Notes: a model not told the origin generated them from the letters alone. A DNA stretch of 64,000 nt from Paulinella micropora (GCA_009731375.1 BJOX01000305.1:606123-670122), one strand, 5' to 3'. Counted from the stretch's first letter, positions 48,038-59,330 are shown. Made by a program: numbers and translations.

Positions 48038-48331
48038 CAAGATGTGCCCAGTGGACTGGAGTTTTATTAAAAGATGTTTTTTTTTGCGTTCTTTGATACA
48101 AGCTAACTCAGCCCTCGGCGCCGGGGCTCGTACTGCCCCTCCCCCCTCCCCCCCCCCCCCCCCCCCCCNNNNNNNNNNNNNNNNNNNNNNNCCCCCCCCC
48201 CCCCCCCCCCCCCTGTCTTGTCCCCTCCTGCCCCTTATCCTCCCCCCCCTCCCCCCTTTCCCCCCCCTGCTTTTCTAGCCCCGTGCCAGCGGGGCTGTGG
48301 TACATTCTTTGTATACAGCAAAGAAATAGAG
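48038..48331. other. 3'-end module, poly-C and 23-N gap between tandem genes
   Basis: CGTTCTTTGATACAAGCTAA then the palindrome AGCCCTCGGCGCCGGGGCT (48111-48129), then CCCCTCC and poly-C into the N gap 48169-48191, poly-C again, and pyrimidine-rich sequence to the next start. The same module lies after the following gene and at 44.05 kb. Confidence 0.7.
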
Positions 48332-50781
48332 ATGACGATGCAGTTTAACCTAGTTCCTGACAGCTTCTGCCCGGGGTGGCCGCGCGTGCTGCTGGCGGCC
48401 TTGCTGCCGTTACTGTTGAGTGCGCGTTGCCCGTATGATTCTTCGGTGGCCCAACCCGGCGACCTGGTGCTGGAACTGTCGGTGAGCGAGGCGGGCGACA
48501 ACTGGACGCTGCCGGTCGCCGGCGCCAACGGGGCCGCCTCGGCTGCGAGGCGGCGGCGCCGCGCGACGGCGGCCGGTGTCTGGGAGGTTTTCTGGGAGCA
48601 GGGAGGGGCCGCGCAGCAGTGCAGTGCGCTGTTGGGGCCATGCAGCCACACTTTTAGCGAGAGCTGTGTTTTCTTGGTGGTAGTGCGCCTGCCGGCGTGG
48701 GCTATGATCTTGGATTGGCGGACCCAGCACGGCGGTGGCGGGCGGGTTGCCTTGCGCAAGGTGCTGCAGTGGGGCGGGCTGCGGCTCGCGGCCGAGACGG
48801 GGCAGCACTTCTACGGCGAGACGGCGTTAGAGTGGCTGCCACCCCTGGACCAGCTAGACACGACGGGTTTGCAGAGCCTGGCGTTCAGCTTCGCGGGGCT
48901 GTCACGGGTCGCGTGCTTCGACGTGTCGGGTCTGCGGGTGCGTGCTTCGCTGACCAGCACTCGCGCGGCCTTTGCGGACTCGCCGTGCCTCAAGTTTGCG
49001 AACGTTACGAGCTGGGACCTGTCACGCGTGCTAGATACGTCCTACATGTTCCGCGGCACGCGGGCCATTGCGATGCCCGGCCTGGCAAGCTGGAACATGT
49101 CGCGAGTCGTGAACGCCAGCGGCATGTTTGCGGACGCGTCGCTGCTCGGGGCGGACCTGTCTCGCTGGAGGCCAGACAGCCTGCAAAGACGCCAGCGAAA
49201 TGCTGTCTGGCGCGCCGGCGCTGGTGCATAACCTGAGCAACTGGACGCTAGCGTCCATGAACCCGCAGTCCGCCGCGGCCTTCTGTGAGGGCCTAGCGCG
49301 CGGGTCTGTGCTGCAAAAAACCCAGGCTCCCCGAGCGTGCGTGAGCAGCTGGCCTTCGCAGAGCCCCCCCGGCTCGGCTCCGCGCGCTCGGTGTCGGTGT
49401 CCAGCTCGCACTCAAAGACCGGCTCGCGTTCGGTGTCCAGCTCGCCTCAAAGACCGGCTCGCGTTCGGTGTCCAGCTCGCAAAGACCGGCTCGCGTTCGG
49501 TGTCCAGCTCGGCGTCGGCGACCAGCTCGGCGTCGGTGTCTCTGTCGAGCTCGGCGTCGCTGACTAGCTCGGCGTCGCTGTCTCTGTCGAGCTCGGCGTC
49601 GGTGTCTCTGTCGAGCTCGGCGTCGGCGACCAGCTCGGCGTCGGCGACCAGCTCGGCGTCGGTGACTCTGTCGAGCTCGGCGTCGGTGACGGGCTCTCGT
49701 TCCCTGTCGAGCTCGGTGTCACCGACGGCCACGAGCTCGATGACGCCGACCACTTCGGGGACGGATTCGGCGTCGCTGACGGCCTCGCGCTCGGTGACAC
49801 CGACCAGCTCGCTCACTCCGACCAGTTTGCAGACACCGACCAGCTCGCTCACTCCGACCAGTTCGCAGACACCGACGATTTCGCTCACGCCGACGATTTC
49901 CGTCACGCCGACGATTTCCGTCACGCCGACGATCTCCGTCACGCCAACCTGCTCGCCGTCGGTCACGCCGACCAGCCCACCGTCGCAGACCCCGACCCAA
50001 ACCTACACGCCAACCGGGAGCCCGCCCACCCGGCACCCGCCTGGTGAACGGCGCGTGCCAAGATATTAACGAATGCGCGGAAGGTGACTTTACCCTGAGC
50101 AACTGGACCTGTGGCGGGTTATGTGGAAGCCCTTCGCCTTGCATTAATTGTGGCGGGTTCGGCCATCCGTGCTCGACCTGCGTAAACAGGGATATGGTCA
50201 CGACGGGGCTCTACCGAGACTGTCTCAACTGGTTTCAGGGCACAGTCAAGCTGCGCGTAGCGTCCAATATCGCGTACTGCGCGGCGAGTGATGGCGGGGC
50301 CGCGGGCAGCCGCTTTTATATCGTAACAAGCGGAGCTTGTCCAGATAACTTTTACGCGTCCTCTATCCTCTACAATCAATGGCAAAGCTTGCGGCTCTCG
50401 TGGAACCGCTACTTTTTTTTCCAACTTTGTTAGCAACCAAAACAACTGGATCTTCTTCTCTAATACTGCCCCAACCGACCAAAACATTAACTTTTTTTTA
50501 CGCACCAGTTGTACAGTACGGGCAGCGGCATGCCAGATTATGGTATGAGTTATGGTATGAGATATGTCCTACGCTACTACGCTGGCCCGACTGCTAATCC
50601 GCACTGCGTTATGTGGAGAGCTTGGGGTACTGGTACTTACGACAACGGCTTGTTTATTTATGCATGCAGCGACTGCCCTCATATGCAAACGTCTTCCCCT
50701 GCAGAATTCAGTGGCTCTTGGGCTACCCGAAGTACTTCCGCACCAGTGTGTGGGTGCCTGTTTTACATGACTAGTACGTAA
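48332..50781 (+). CDS. surface protein B: tandem paralogue of A with a different C-terminus, several frame breaks
   Basis: ATG at 48332 (MTMQFNLVPDSFCPGWPRVL) starts a signal peptide with hydrophobic core LLAALLPLLL. To about 49195 it nearly duplicates protein A, including the DUF285 repeats. An extra A in AAA at about 49188 shifts the frame (A reads LQDARGMLSG, here KDASEMLSG). The Ser stalk (49380-49500) is frame-scrambled, then reads SSSASATSSAS and TPTISVTPT. Another shift at about 50040 leads to NGACQDINECAEGDF, a Cys-rich part (CGGLCGSPSPCINCGG), and after two T-run shifts (about 50412 and 50500) TGSGMPDYGMSYGMRY to ACSDCPHM and a stop at 50781. The C-terminal module is unlike that of A. 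Either an error-rich assembly or a decaying gene. Confidence 0.65.
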
Positions 50782-50921
50782 TCGCACGGGCTTTATTACA
50801 GAAGGTCAGGCAGGTCTTGTAACCGATCCTGCCCGCTACGGGCACAGGAAAAAAAATTGCAAAAAAAAAGTTGCTTTTCGTTCTTTAATAAAACTAACTC
50901 AGCCAGCGCCAGCGGCTGCAC

Positions 50922-50964
<43 letters not shown>

Positions 50965-51272
50965 NNNNNNNNNNCCCCCCCCCCCCCCTCCTCCCTTTAC
51001 TCTCTCGTCCCCTTTCCCCCTTCTCGCACCTTTCCCTTCCCCGTCACCTGATCACTGCCTGCGCAGAAAAAAACTCGGTTGGGTGTGCGTCAAGCGACGT
51101 CTGTGTGGTCTGATATGGTCCAAATAGGTAGCACTACCCGGCAGGACCTAGCACTATTGCCCCTACTCAGGCCGTATCCCGGCCTTGCCTGCGTGAGACT
51201 GAGCGGGGCAGAGAAGTTGGAGGAGGGGGGAGTGCCCCGCCCCTGTTCATGCGCGTGCCCATTCTGATCTCT
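50782..51272. other. 3'-end module, poly-C, 10-N gap and pyrimidine tract
   Basis: CGTTCTTTAATAAAACTAAC followed by CAGCCAGCGCCAGCGGCTG (palindrome) and 44 C into N gap 50965-50974. 51060-51272 is complex sequence with no supported gene. Positions 51229-51290 resemble 51854-51930, both at the 3' ends of minus-strand genes. Confidence 0.6.
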
Positions 51273-51530
51273 TCAACTCAAGGGCCACCCCCTGGGTGGG
51301 GGGAAAGAACCCTGCAGGCGCGGATTGTTGGCCTTGGCTGCAATGACTTTTAGCCTGTCTTGCAGTCTTTGCAACGTCTCCTCAGAATCCACCAAGGCCA
51401 AGTCCTCTTTATCCTGCTTCTTCTTGCCGGCTGCACTTTCTTGTATGTTTCTATCCGCCCGTATTTCTTTGTAAGGAGGAGGATCTGACTCAGTGATCAA
51501 GACTTTGTCTTCCTCGGGATTGCTGCTCAT
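51273..51530 (-). CDS. small acidic/coiled protein, 85 residues (orphan)
   Basis: ATG at 51530 in the context ACAAGAAATGA. Sequence MSSNPEEDKVLITESDPPPY, a charged middle with GKKKQDKEDLALVDSEE, a helix TLQRLQDRLKVIAAKAN and a Pro-rich end. The charged heptad-like helix suggests a coiled coil. It lies 3' of the spliced minus-strand gene that starts at 52661. No family recognised. Confidence 0.5.
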   Translation of the reverse strand: MSSNPEEDKVLITESDPPPYKEIRADRNIQESAAGKKKQDKEDLALVDSEETLQRLQDRLKVIAAKANNPRLQGSFPPPRGWPLS

Positions 51531-51935
51531 TTCTTGTTTCGTCTTTGTGTTTCAGTAGACCCTTCTCTTTCTTGGTGTCTATTGAGAGGAGAGCAGAGGG
51601 TACAAAAAGGGGAGAGGGGCAGAGGGAAGGGAGTAAAGTTATGTAAAAGGGGGAGGAAGCAGGTAAATTTGTCCCAACACCTCACGAGAGGGGGAGGGGG
51701 GGGGGGGGGGGGCNNNNNNNNNNNNNNNNNNNNNNNNNNNNNNAGAGAGAGGAAGAAAGGGGCAAGGGACTAGGAGGGCAGGGGCGCGCAAGAAAAAGCC
51801 CAAACCGCAACCCGCCGCTTCGGGCAGAGTTCGAGTGTGCGTTTTGCAAGGGGCAGGGTGCCCCCGCCTGCTCGTGCGCGTGTCCGCGCTGGTCTCTCCG
51901 GCTTCGAATGCCACTGCCGTGGGTGAGAATCGTGT
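51531..51935. other. purine-rich intergenic with 30-N gap
   Basis: GGGGAGAGG-type purine sequence and poly-G into N gap 51714-51743, then GC-rich sequence containing GGCAGGGGCGCGC, a motif shared with the repeat cluster at 52.8-55.9 kb. Confidence 0.6.
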
Positions 51936-52661
51936 TCATGCAAGAAAAAACAATTTAATGAAACCAGACAAATCTTGACTAGTCTCCTGCCAAACCCTTT
52001 GACAGAACCACGCCGAGAGCGGCAGTGCACGCGCGCTGCCACTGTCTGACGCACGGAAATCCAGCGTGCGCCTGCAACAAACACACACACAGGAGAGGAG
52101 GCATGGTGGGTTGCAAAATGCTGATGATGCAAAAAAGCAGTAACAGGCCTTTGGATAAAAATGAGAATGAATATATCCAAAAACTTACCTCTTGAACATC
52201 CTGGTATCCTCCTTGCCCACTTGCTCCAACAATAGCTTCTGCATATCCTCCCTCCCGCCATGTACGAACCTGCTGAACAGCACGGGAACGGCCGCCTGCT
52301 CTCGGTCCGCCAACTGCACGAGAATGCTCGCCGCCGCATTGCAGATGTCAAGACTTTCATACATGGCGCCCGAGACAATGCGCATAATCCACTTGGGTAG
52401 GTTCCCGATTGAGTTTTGTCCATACGCCCTTCCCTTGATGTCATGTACGCCAGGCATGTAGTCAACCTCGGGCCGGTTCAGTTTGCATGACTCCAACAGC
52501 TCGTTCACTTGCAGCTCTTCTTGACCTACCACTACATAGAGCATGGAGATCCTTTTCAGCTTGGTCTTATCCAGGCGTTGGCCCAAGGTAAACACTGGTT
52601 TCGGCGCGTCTTCTCCATCATCATCATCGACCTTCGCTGCACGCTTTTTCTTGCTCGGCAT
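51936..52661 (-). CDS. two-exon orphan protein, 202 residues, possible ARM/HEAT-like helices
   Basis: Exon 1 is 52189-52661 (ATG at 52661, MPSKKKRAAKVDDDDGEDAP, a basic nuclear-type start). The intron is 52072-52188 with GTAAGT donor and TTTGTTGCAG acceptor, 117 bases. Exon 2 is 51936-52071, ending TGA. The spliced length is 609 bases, an exact codon multiple; unspliced, TAA would occur inside the donor. The body is helical (LYVVVGQEELQVNELLESC, ICNAAASILVQLADREQAAV, REDMQKLLLEQVGKED), suggesting armadillo/HEAT-type packing, but no family is certain. This intron shows that the gene-dense region is spliceosomal. Confidence 0.7.
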
Positions 52662-52802
52662 GACGCGTAATCTCTCCTAGGAAAAGCACAATCATAAAGA
52701 AAGATTAGCCTAGTTCTCGCAGACGACTTCACGTGAAAATAGCCTGTTTGTCAATGAGAACAAAAAAGTCAAGGGCTAGGTTCCGGCTCTGTTCTACTTC
52801 TT

Positions 52803-53746
52803 AAATTCATGTTTTTGGTCATATCATTTGAACCGCCTCGGCCGGGCGCGGGATAATCTAAGGCAGGGGCGCGCGAAAAAAGCTCTCGGCCACAGGCCGC
52901 TGAGGCGGGGGTCGGGGCTGTGCGTGCAGGGGTCGGTTGACGCAATCGTACCCTGTATCCTAAGAACTCGAAGGAGGGGGGGGGGTCTGCCCGGTCCTTC
53001 CCCCTCCTTTTCTCTTTCCCTCCAAATTCTCAGAAAAATTTCCCGAGTTCACAGGATATAAAACCACATTTTGTGGGTCGTGCACCGACGGAGCCGGACA
53101 ATTTTGCGCAAGATTTTCCGAGGGCGCGCGAAAAAAGCTCAGCCACGAGGCGCTGAGGCGGGGGTCGGGGCTGTGCTTGCAGGGGTCGGTTGACGCAATC
53201 GTACCCTGTATCCTAAGAACTCGAAGGAGGGGGGGGGGGTCTGCCCGGTCCTTCCCCTCCTTTTTTTCCTTCCCGCCAAATTCTTAGAAAAAACTTCCCG
53301 AGTTCACAGGCTATAACCACATTTTGTGGGTCATGCACAGACAGAGCCGGAAGATTTTGCGCGAAATTTTTTCCGAAACAAATGCGGCAGGGGCGCGCGA
53401 AAAGGGCTCGACCACGAGTTGCTCGCCCGGGGGTTTAGTTATGACACATACCCCTATCTTCTTTTTTTTAAAGAAATCGAAATTGTTGGATTTAATGTCT
53501 CGAGAGTGGGGGCAGAAGCAGGACATGCCGTTGGCTCTAACCCTAACCTGTATCGTTAGGTACGTGTACCGTAGCTTTTCTCTTCCTTTTACATTATATA
53601 ACTCAAGAAGAAAAAAAAAAGAGAAGAAATAAGGGGAAAGAAGAGGGGAGAGACGGAGAAGGGGGACAGAGAAGGACAGAAGGTTTTTGCGGGCGAGATG
53701 GGGGGGAAGGGGGGTGTGGGGAGAGAGAGAGGCACTGGAGCAGCCC

Positions 53747-53783
<37 letters not shown>

Positions 53784-54187
53784 CGCCCGAGCCGCTTGTA
53801 ATCGAGCTTTCTTCGCGCGCCCCTGCTCTCTGCCTTTGGAAATTCTGCGCCAGATTGGCTCTGCTGGTACGCGACCCACAAAATGTGGCTATACTCTGTG
53901 AAGGGAAGTTTTTTCTGAGAATTTGGCAGAAAGGAGAAAAGAGTAGAAGGCAGGGGCAGACTCACCCCCTAACCCTCGAGTTTTTAGGATACAAAGTACG
54001 GCTTCGTCGCCGAACCCCTTCCGAGCCGGTGGTGGAGGAAGGCAAGGGGCGCTCGTCGGTCGCGACAAAGCGCTTCAGGCCGGGGTTTGCTCATGCCACA
54101 TCCCCCCCCCCCGTCTTTCTTCTTCTCTGTCCCTTTCTTAAAAAAAAAAATCGGAATTTTGAGATTTAATGTCTCGAGTGTGTGTCT

Positions 54188-54234
<47 letters not shown>

Positions 54235-55207
54235 NNNNNNNNNNNNNNNNNNNNNNNNNNNNNNNNNNNNNNNNNNNNNNNNNNNNNNNNNNNNNNNNNN
54301 NNNNNNNNNNNCCCCCCCCCCCCCCTTCGCGCTCGGAAAATTCTTGTGCAAAATTTTCTCGCTCTCTGCGATACGCGACCCACAAAATGTGGTTATACCC
54401 TGTGAACCCGGGAAGTTTTTTCAGAGAATTTGGCGGGAAGGAGAAAAGAGTAGACGGCAGGGGCAGACCCCCCCTACCCTCGAGTTCTTAGGATACAGGG
54501 TACGGCTTCGTCGCCTAACCCCTGCACACGCACTCCTGACCCCCCGCCCCAGCTGCTTGGAGCAGGAAGTCGAAAGGAGGGGGGGGGGAGGCTAGGTCGG
54601 AGTGCACTTTCTGTACACTACCTCTCCAATCGACCGTATCAAATTTATGTGTTTTGGTCATATCAATTGAACCCCCCAGTCGGGCGCGGGATAATCTAAG
54701 GCAGGGGCGCGCGAAAAAGCCCGGCCACGCCGCTGGGGCGGGGGTCGGAGCTGCGCGTGCAGGTGTTGGGTGACGTAACCGCACCCTGTATCCTAAGAAC
54801 TCGAAGGAGGGGGGAGGGTCTGCCTGGTCACGCCCCCCTTTTTGTTTATCGCTAAATTCTCAGAAAAACTTCCCGAGTTCACATGGTATAACCACATTTT
54901 GTGGGGTCGTGCACTTACAGAGCCGGAAAATTTCGCGCAAAATTCTTCCGAAAGAAAAACGATGGCGGCAGGGGCGCGCGAAAAAGGCTCGACCTCTCCT
55001 TTTCTCTTCCTTTTACATTATATAACTAGTTATTGAAAAAACCATCTTAAGAAGAAAAAGAAAAGAGAATAAATAAGAGAAAGAAGAGAGAGACGGAGAG
55101 GGGGGGGGGGGGGGGGGGGGGGGGCANNNNNNNNNNNNNNNNNNNNNNNNNNNNNNNNNNNNNNNNNNNNNNNNNNNNNNNNNNNNNNNNNNNNNNNNNN
55201 NNNNNNN

Positions 55208-55268
<61 letters not shown>

Positions 55269-55870
55269 AGTCGACAGAAGCCCCTGCACACGCACCCCTG
55301 ACCCCCGCCCCAGCTGCGTCGTGGCCGAGCTTTTGCGCGCCCCTACCTTCCCTGAAAATTCTTGTGCAAAATTTTCCCGGCTCTGCCGATACACGCCCCA
55401 CAATGTGGTTATACCCTGTGAACACGGGAAGTTTTTTCAGAGAATTTGGCGGGAAGAAAAAAGTAGTAGAAGGCAGGGGCAGACCCCCCTACCCCTCGAG
55501 TTCTTAGGATACAGGGTACGGCTTCGTCGCCGAACCCCTGCACACGCACCCCTGACCCACACACCAGCTGCGTCGTGGCCTAGCTTTTGCGCGCCCCTAC
55601 CTCCTCTGAAAATTCTTGTGCAAAATTTCCCCGGCTCTGCCGGTACGCTACCCACAAAATGTGGCTATACCCTGTGAACTCGGGAAGTTTTTTTTGAGAA
55701 TTTGGCGGGAGGAGAAAAGAGTAAAGGCAGGGGCAGACCCCCTCGACCCCTCGAGTTCTTAGGATACAGGGTACGGCTTCGTCGCCTAACCCCTGTACAC
55801 GCACCCCTGACCCCCGCCCCAGCTACGTCGTGGCCGAGCTTTTGCGCGCCCCTGGCCCTGTCGCGCTCTT
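52803..55870. repeat. cluster of about eight 250-300 bp repeats in both orientations
   Basis: Plus-oriented units start near 52803, 53123 (partial), 53384 (partial) and 54638; minus-oriented units lie near 53800-54030, 54320-54560, 55335-55590 and 55590-55850. Shared landmarks in order: GGATAATCTAAGGCAGGGGC, CGCGCGAAAAA, TGCAGGGGTCGGTTGACG, CCTGTATCCTAAGAACTCGA, a GGGGGG/TCTGCC run, CCGAGTTCACAGG, the hairpin CCACATTTTGTGG, and AGAGCCGGAAAATTTTGCGC. N gaps 54235-54311 and 55127-55207 with poly-G or poly-C interrupt it. Open frames within it are chance. Confidence 0.85.
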
Positions 55871-56038
55871 GTTTTCTCGTGGCTCTGAAAGATGTCCGGT
55901 ACAATTTGCCGGGGGGCTATAGGCTGGTAATATTAGGGGCAGGCAGCCCAGAGAAAAGTGTATTGGGTTTTCTGTAGGAGCCGTGCAGGGATTCCCCTCT
56001 AATACAAGACTCAGTGTTTCTGCTCTTTGTAAGGAGCC

Positions 56039-56512
56039 ATGGACGAGCCGAAGAAGAAAACGGGCGAGTGCCAGGCGATACCAATCGAGGGTGGCTGTGT
56101 CTGGGAAGACCGGCGTCGATACCTAGATCCCAAAGGCGGCAGCATAGCTACATCGTATTTGTACAAGCCCCGGGAGCCCTCTCGTTCCAGAGCCCAGCTG
56201 GAGGGCTTGTGGTATACGATGAGGCAGATCACGCCCGAGCCGCTGCAGCTACCAGCTACTTTGGAGCAAAGAGAAAAGGTTGCCAAAGCTGTCGACACGC
56301 GAGCGGGTATGTTGCTCGTATTCAAGAACTACTTAAAGCTGCACGCTAAACTGCTGGCAAGGGCTCAGCCCGAACGTGGTGTTCGCGAGGCGCGGCTAAG
56401 GCTTGAGCAACAACAGACAGATTGTAGCTTGCTGCAAGAACAATTGAAACTATACAAGGCATGGCTGGAAAAACACTCAATGGAAGGGCAAGCTCGACGT
56501 GGTTTTTATTAA
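56039..56512 (+). CDS. orphan protein, 157 residues, helical C-terminus
   Basis: ATG at 56039 (MDEPKKKTGECQAIPIEGGC) to TAA at 56510. An N-terminal part with SIATSYLYKPREPSR is followed by long helices: AKAVDTRAGMLLVFKNYLKL and RLRLEQQQTDCSLLQEQLKL, the latter coiled-coil-like. The frame is intact. A 3' palindrome ACGAGC...GCTCGT (56549-56574) lies just downstream, then poly-G into N gap 56625-57030. No family recognised. Confidence 0.6.
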   Translation: MDEPKKKTGECQAIPIEGGCVWEDRRRYLDPKGGSIATSYLYKPREPSRSRAQLEGLWYTMRQITPEPLQLPATLEQREKVAKAVDTRAGMLLVFKNYLKLHAKLLARAQPERGVREARLRLEQQQTDCSLLQEQLKLYKAWLEKHSMEGQARRGFY

Positions 56513-57136
56513 AAGAAGGAGCAAAGATATTGTTTTTATACTTTCTCTACGAGCTCGGCGGGCCCGGGGCTCGTTGTATTGAACTAAAGTTGGCACGGGG
56601 GGGGGGGGGGGGGGGGGGGGGTTTNNNNNNNNNNNNNNNNNNNNNNNNNNNNNNNNNNNNNNNNNNNNNNNNNNNNNNNNNNNNNNNNNNNNNNNNNNNN
56701 NNNNNNNNNNNNNNNNNNNNNNNNNNNNNNNNNNNNNNNNNNNNNNNNNNNNNNNNNNNNNNNNNNNNNNNNNNNNNNNNNNNNNNNNNNNNNNNNNNNN
56801 NNNNNNNNNNNNNNNNNNNNNNNNNNNNNNNNNNNNNNNNNNNNNNNNNNNNNNNNNNNNNNNNNNNNNNNNNNNNNNNNNNNNNNNNNNNNNNNNNNNN
56901 NNNNNNNNNNNNNNNNNNNNNNNNNNNNNNNNNNNNNNNNNNNNNNNNNNNNNNNNNNNNNNNNNNNNNNNNNNNNNNNNNNNNNNNNNNNNNNNNNNNN
57001 NNNNNNNNNNNNNNNNNNNNNNNNNNNNNNCCCCCCCCCCCCCCCCCCCCCCCCTCGCCCCCTTTCCCCCCTCCAGCCCGCTTCCAACTGGCTTTTTCTT
57101 GTATAAAAAGAAGAAATCGAGGGACTCCGCCGCAGA
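56513..57136. other. 3' palindrome, poly-G, 406-N gap, poly-C
   Basis: The palindrome at 56549-56574 with a GGGCCC core is followed by poly-G (56597-56621), N gap 56625-57030 and 24 C. The gap could hide a gene start or small gene. Confidence 0.7.
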
Positions 57137-58592
57137 ATGCAGTGGGGCAAGTGTCGTCATGTTCAAAAGCTGAGCAAGAGCCTAAAAAAGATTATGCAAG
57201 CAAGAATCAAGCAGCACGATGTTTGCGTAGACGATAACTATAAGTTTTTTTATACCGGCCAATTTTCCAGATATGGCTGGATGAAGCAGGGCACGTTCAA
57301 TATAATCTTTCGTAGACGGAGGAACCGTCGTCTAGTGCATCGCTACGGTTTTTTCGTGTACGAGAGCAAGGAAATGGCCGACGAACGTAAAAGCTGGAGC
57401 ACAGTCATGTACGAAAAGAAAATCGGCGCCAACGAAAAAACAACATACTGCAAGATCTCATCCGATGATTTCAAAGCTTTCACTGATATGCTTGAAGGAT
57501 TAGAAAAAGAAATCAAGACTAAACTAGAAGAGCCAAAACCGCGCTGCTACGCCGGACTATCTCAAGACATTGCTGGTTTGAGGTCCAAAGAAGGCTATGT
57601 GAGCAACGAAAAAAAGAAGCAGGGGAAGGAGGATGGGGTTTACTTATTTCACAGCCAAGCTGCATACGCAACAGGCGACCTGAGCTCCGAGTTGTACGGA
57701 TTTCCCCAAGGCCGGGGCGCCGCCTGGGAAGCTACCTACGAGATCATTAAAAAGTATGTGGCGCTCTTTCTGGCACGGCTAGTAACCGAGCCTAAGAGCG
57801 ACGCACTAGTGATCGATCTGAAGCCATCAAATTTTCTTGTCTACAAATCGCAGACAAAAAAAAAGCAGAGGCCAGCTGTCCAAGTCCTTTTCGGAGACGC
57901 GGACCTGCACGAATACCACGTCAACGCGTCGGCGAGCGAAGTGAGCCTGCAATGGCTAGGAGAGTTGCTGGGGAATGGGGAGCCGAGTAGAAAGCTAGCT
58001 CTTGGATGTTTGCAACTCTGGCGGCGGTTGTGCATATATATAACCCAGGCTCAGCCGACGCTGCAGTGGCCATAATCAACCAAGAGTTAGAACAAAAACC
58101 AACGGATACAACGCTTCTGTTGAAGGCTGTAGCTTTGGTTGCCAACCTGCGCTTTCGACGGCCGGGAGGACTATGAGACTTTCTTGACCATTCTGAAACA
58201 TTACTATACTCTTGGCAGAGAAGACGAACAGCTATCTGAATCCGTGTATCATCCTCTTCAATCAGATAGAGAACTTCGGACCTACCTTCTTTTCCAACAG
58301 CTGCACGACACAAGCTCCTCCGGGCTTAGCAGTTCCAGGTGCAAAGTACACGACCCAGCACCTAACCTTGGCGGCCGAACAATACATTTACATTTTGTTT
58401 AACGCATGGCCTGACCAAAGACGGTATGCGAGTAAGCGTTTTTACAAGGATTTGCAGAAGCTACATCAGCGGGTTACAAAACACGCCACCCAGGGAGGAG
58501 ATGCGGCTGAAAATGAAATTTCAAAGTCACTGAGCACGCGGGTACAAACGGCTAAGGAACGTAAGCGTTTAGACAAGGGTCTGATAATCTGA
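57137..58592 (+). CDS. divergent protein-kinase-like gene, interrupted by three one-base shifts
   Basis: ATG at 57137 (MQWGKCRHVQKLSKSLKKIM). The catalytic-loop signature VIDLKPSNFLV (about residues 226-236) and, 20 residues on, VQVLFGDADL replace the usual HRDLKPxN and DFG; H and R of HRD and the Gly of DFG are changed. No clear Gly-rich loop is seen. The first frame ends at 58075, too short for a C-lobe. The coding sequence evidently continues in frame from about 58007 (MFATLAAVVHIYNPGSADAA), shifts at TTT 58141 (GREDYETFLTILKHYYTLG) and at about 58280-58310 (GLAVPGAKYTTQHLTLAAEQ), and ends at 58592. A separate gene starting at 58007 is the alternative. Activity would need checking; D and K of DLKPSN are kept. 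Confidence 0.55.
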
Positions 58593-58649
58593 GACGAAGA
58601 AGATGCCCAGCGCGGGGACAACTGTAGCCATAAAAAACGTACTTTTATT

Positions 58650-59330
58650 ATGGCCTTGGGCTATGTGTCGGATTCGCAAGAAGCTGGCGGTATTCGCGCT
58701 TGGTCCGAAGCTATGCGCGACAATCAAATAGGCGTGTGCGAAACTACCAGTATCGTCCCCGCCGAGCTGGTGTCCCGAGCACGACAAGCAAGAGGCATGA
58801 AGCTCCCCGAGTCCCCGCCAAACCGCAGCTTGTGCGGTCTGTGCCACACGCAGCCCGACGACAACGGGTCCTTGGCAGATTATCTGAGGAACTTCAACAA
58901 GCTCCAGCACGTTGATTGGAATCTTTACAATGAAAAACTCCCTCTTGTTGAAAATCTAGGGTATCAGTTATTCTTGCTGCTGGAACGCTACGCACGGCTC
59001 CTGCTAGGACAAGCTCAAGAGAGTAAGCCGTTTTTTCTGCCCAGCGGTGCCACGCTTGACGACGTGGCTGTGTATATTTATTCTGTGCCAAAGCAGAAGC
59101 AGCGGTTGGGCAGGGTGCGCCTCTTGGACTCGCAACTAGCTTTCACCCAAGGGCTCCGTGCCCCAAGCGACGAAGCCCGGGGCTGGCTCAGAGAACTTGG
59201 CGCAGAGCCGTCTTTCCCCAGATCGGTGATGCACTTGCAAATTCTACTTCACTTGGCCTTGCTAGCCAACAGCGGCAGACAATCCCATTACGTATTCGTA
59301 CGACGCCCGCTGCTCAACGCGCCTTTTTAA
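58650..59330 (+). CDS. orphan protein, 226 residues
   Basis: ATG at 58650, 57 bases after the preceding stop (MALGYVSDSQEAGGIRAWSE). Contains CGLCHTQPDDNGSLADYLRN and NLGYQLFLLLERYARLLLGQ. It ends at TAA in a T5-A8 run; beyond that stop the same frame stays open for KKLKDVVMVREAEKIGIL and more, to about 59480. The real end may therefore be later if the run is misread. No family recognised. Confidence 0.55.
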   Translation: MALGYVSDSQEAGGIRAWSEAMRDNQIGVCETTSIVPAELVSRARQARGMKLPESPPNRSLCGLCHTQPDDNGSLADYLRNFNKLQHVDWNLYNEKLPLVENLGYQLFLLLERYARLLLGQAQESKPFFLPSGATLDDVAVYIYSVPKQKQRLGRVRLLDSQLAFTQGLRAPSDEARGWLRELGAEPSFPRSVMHLQILLHLALLANSGRQSHYVFVRRPLLNAPF

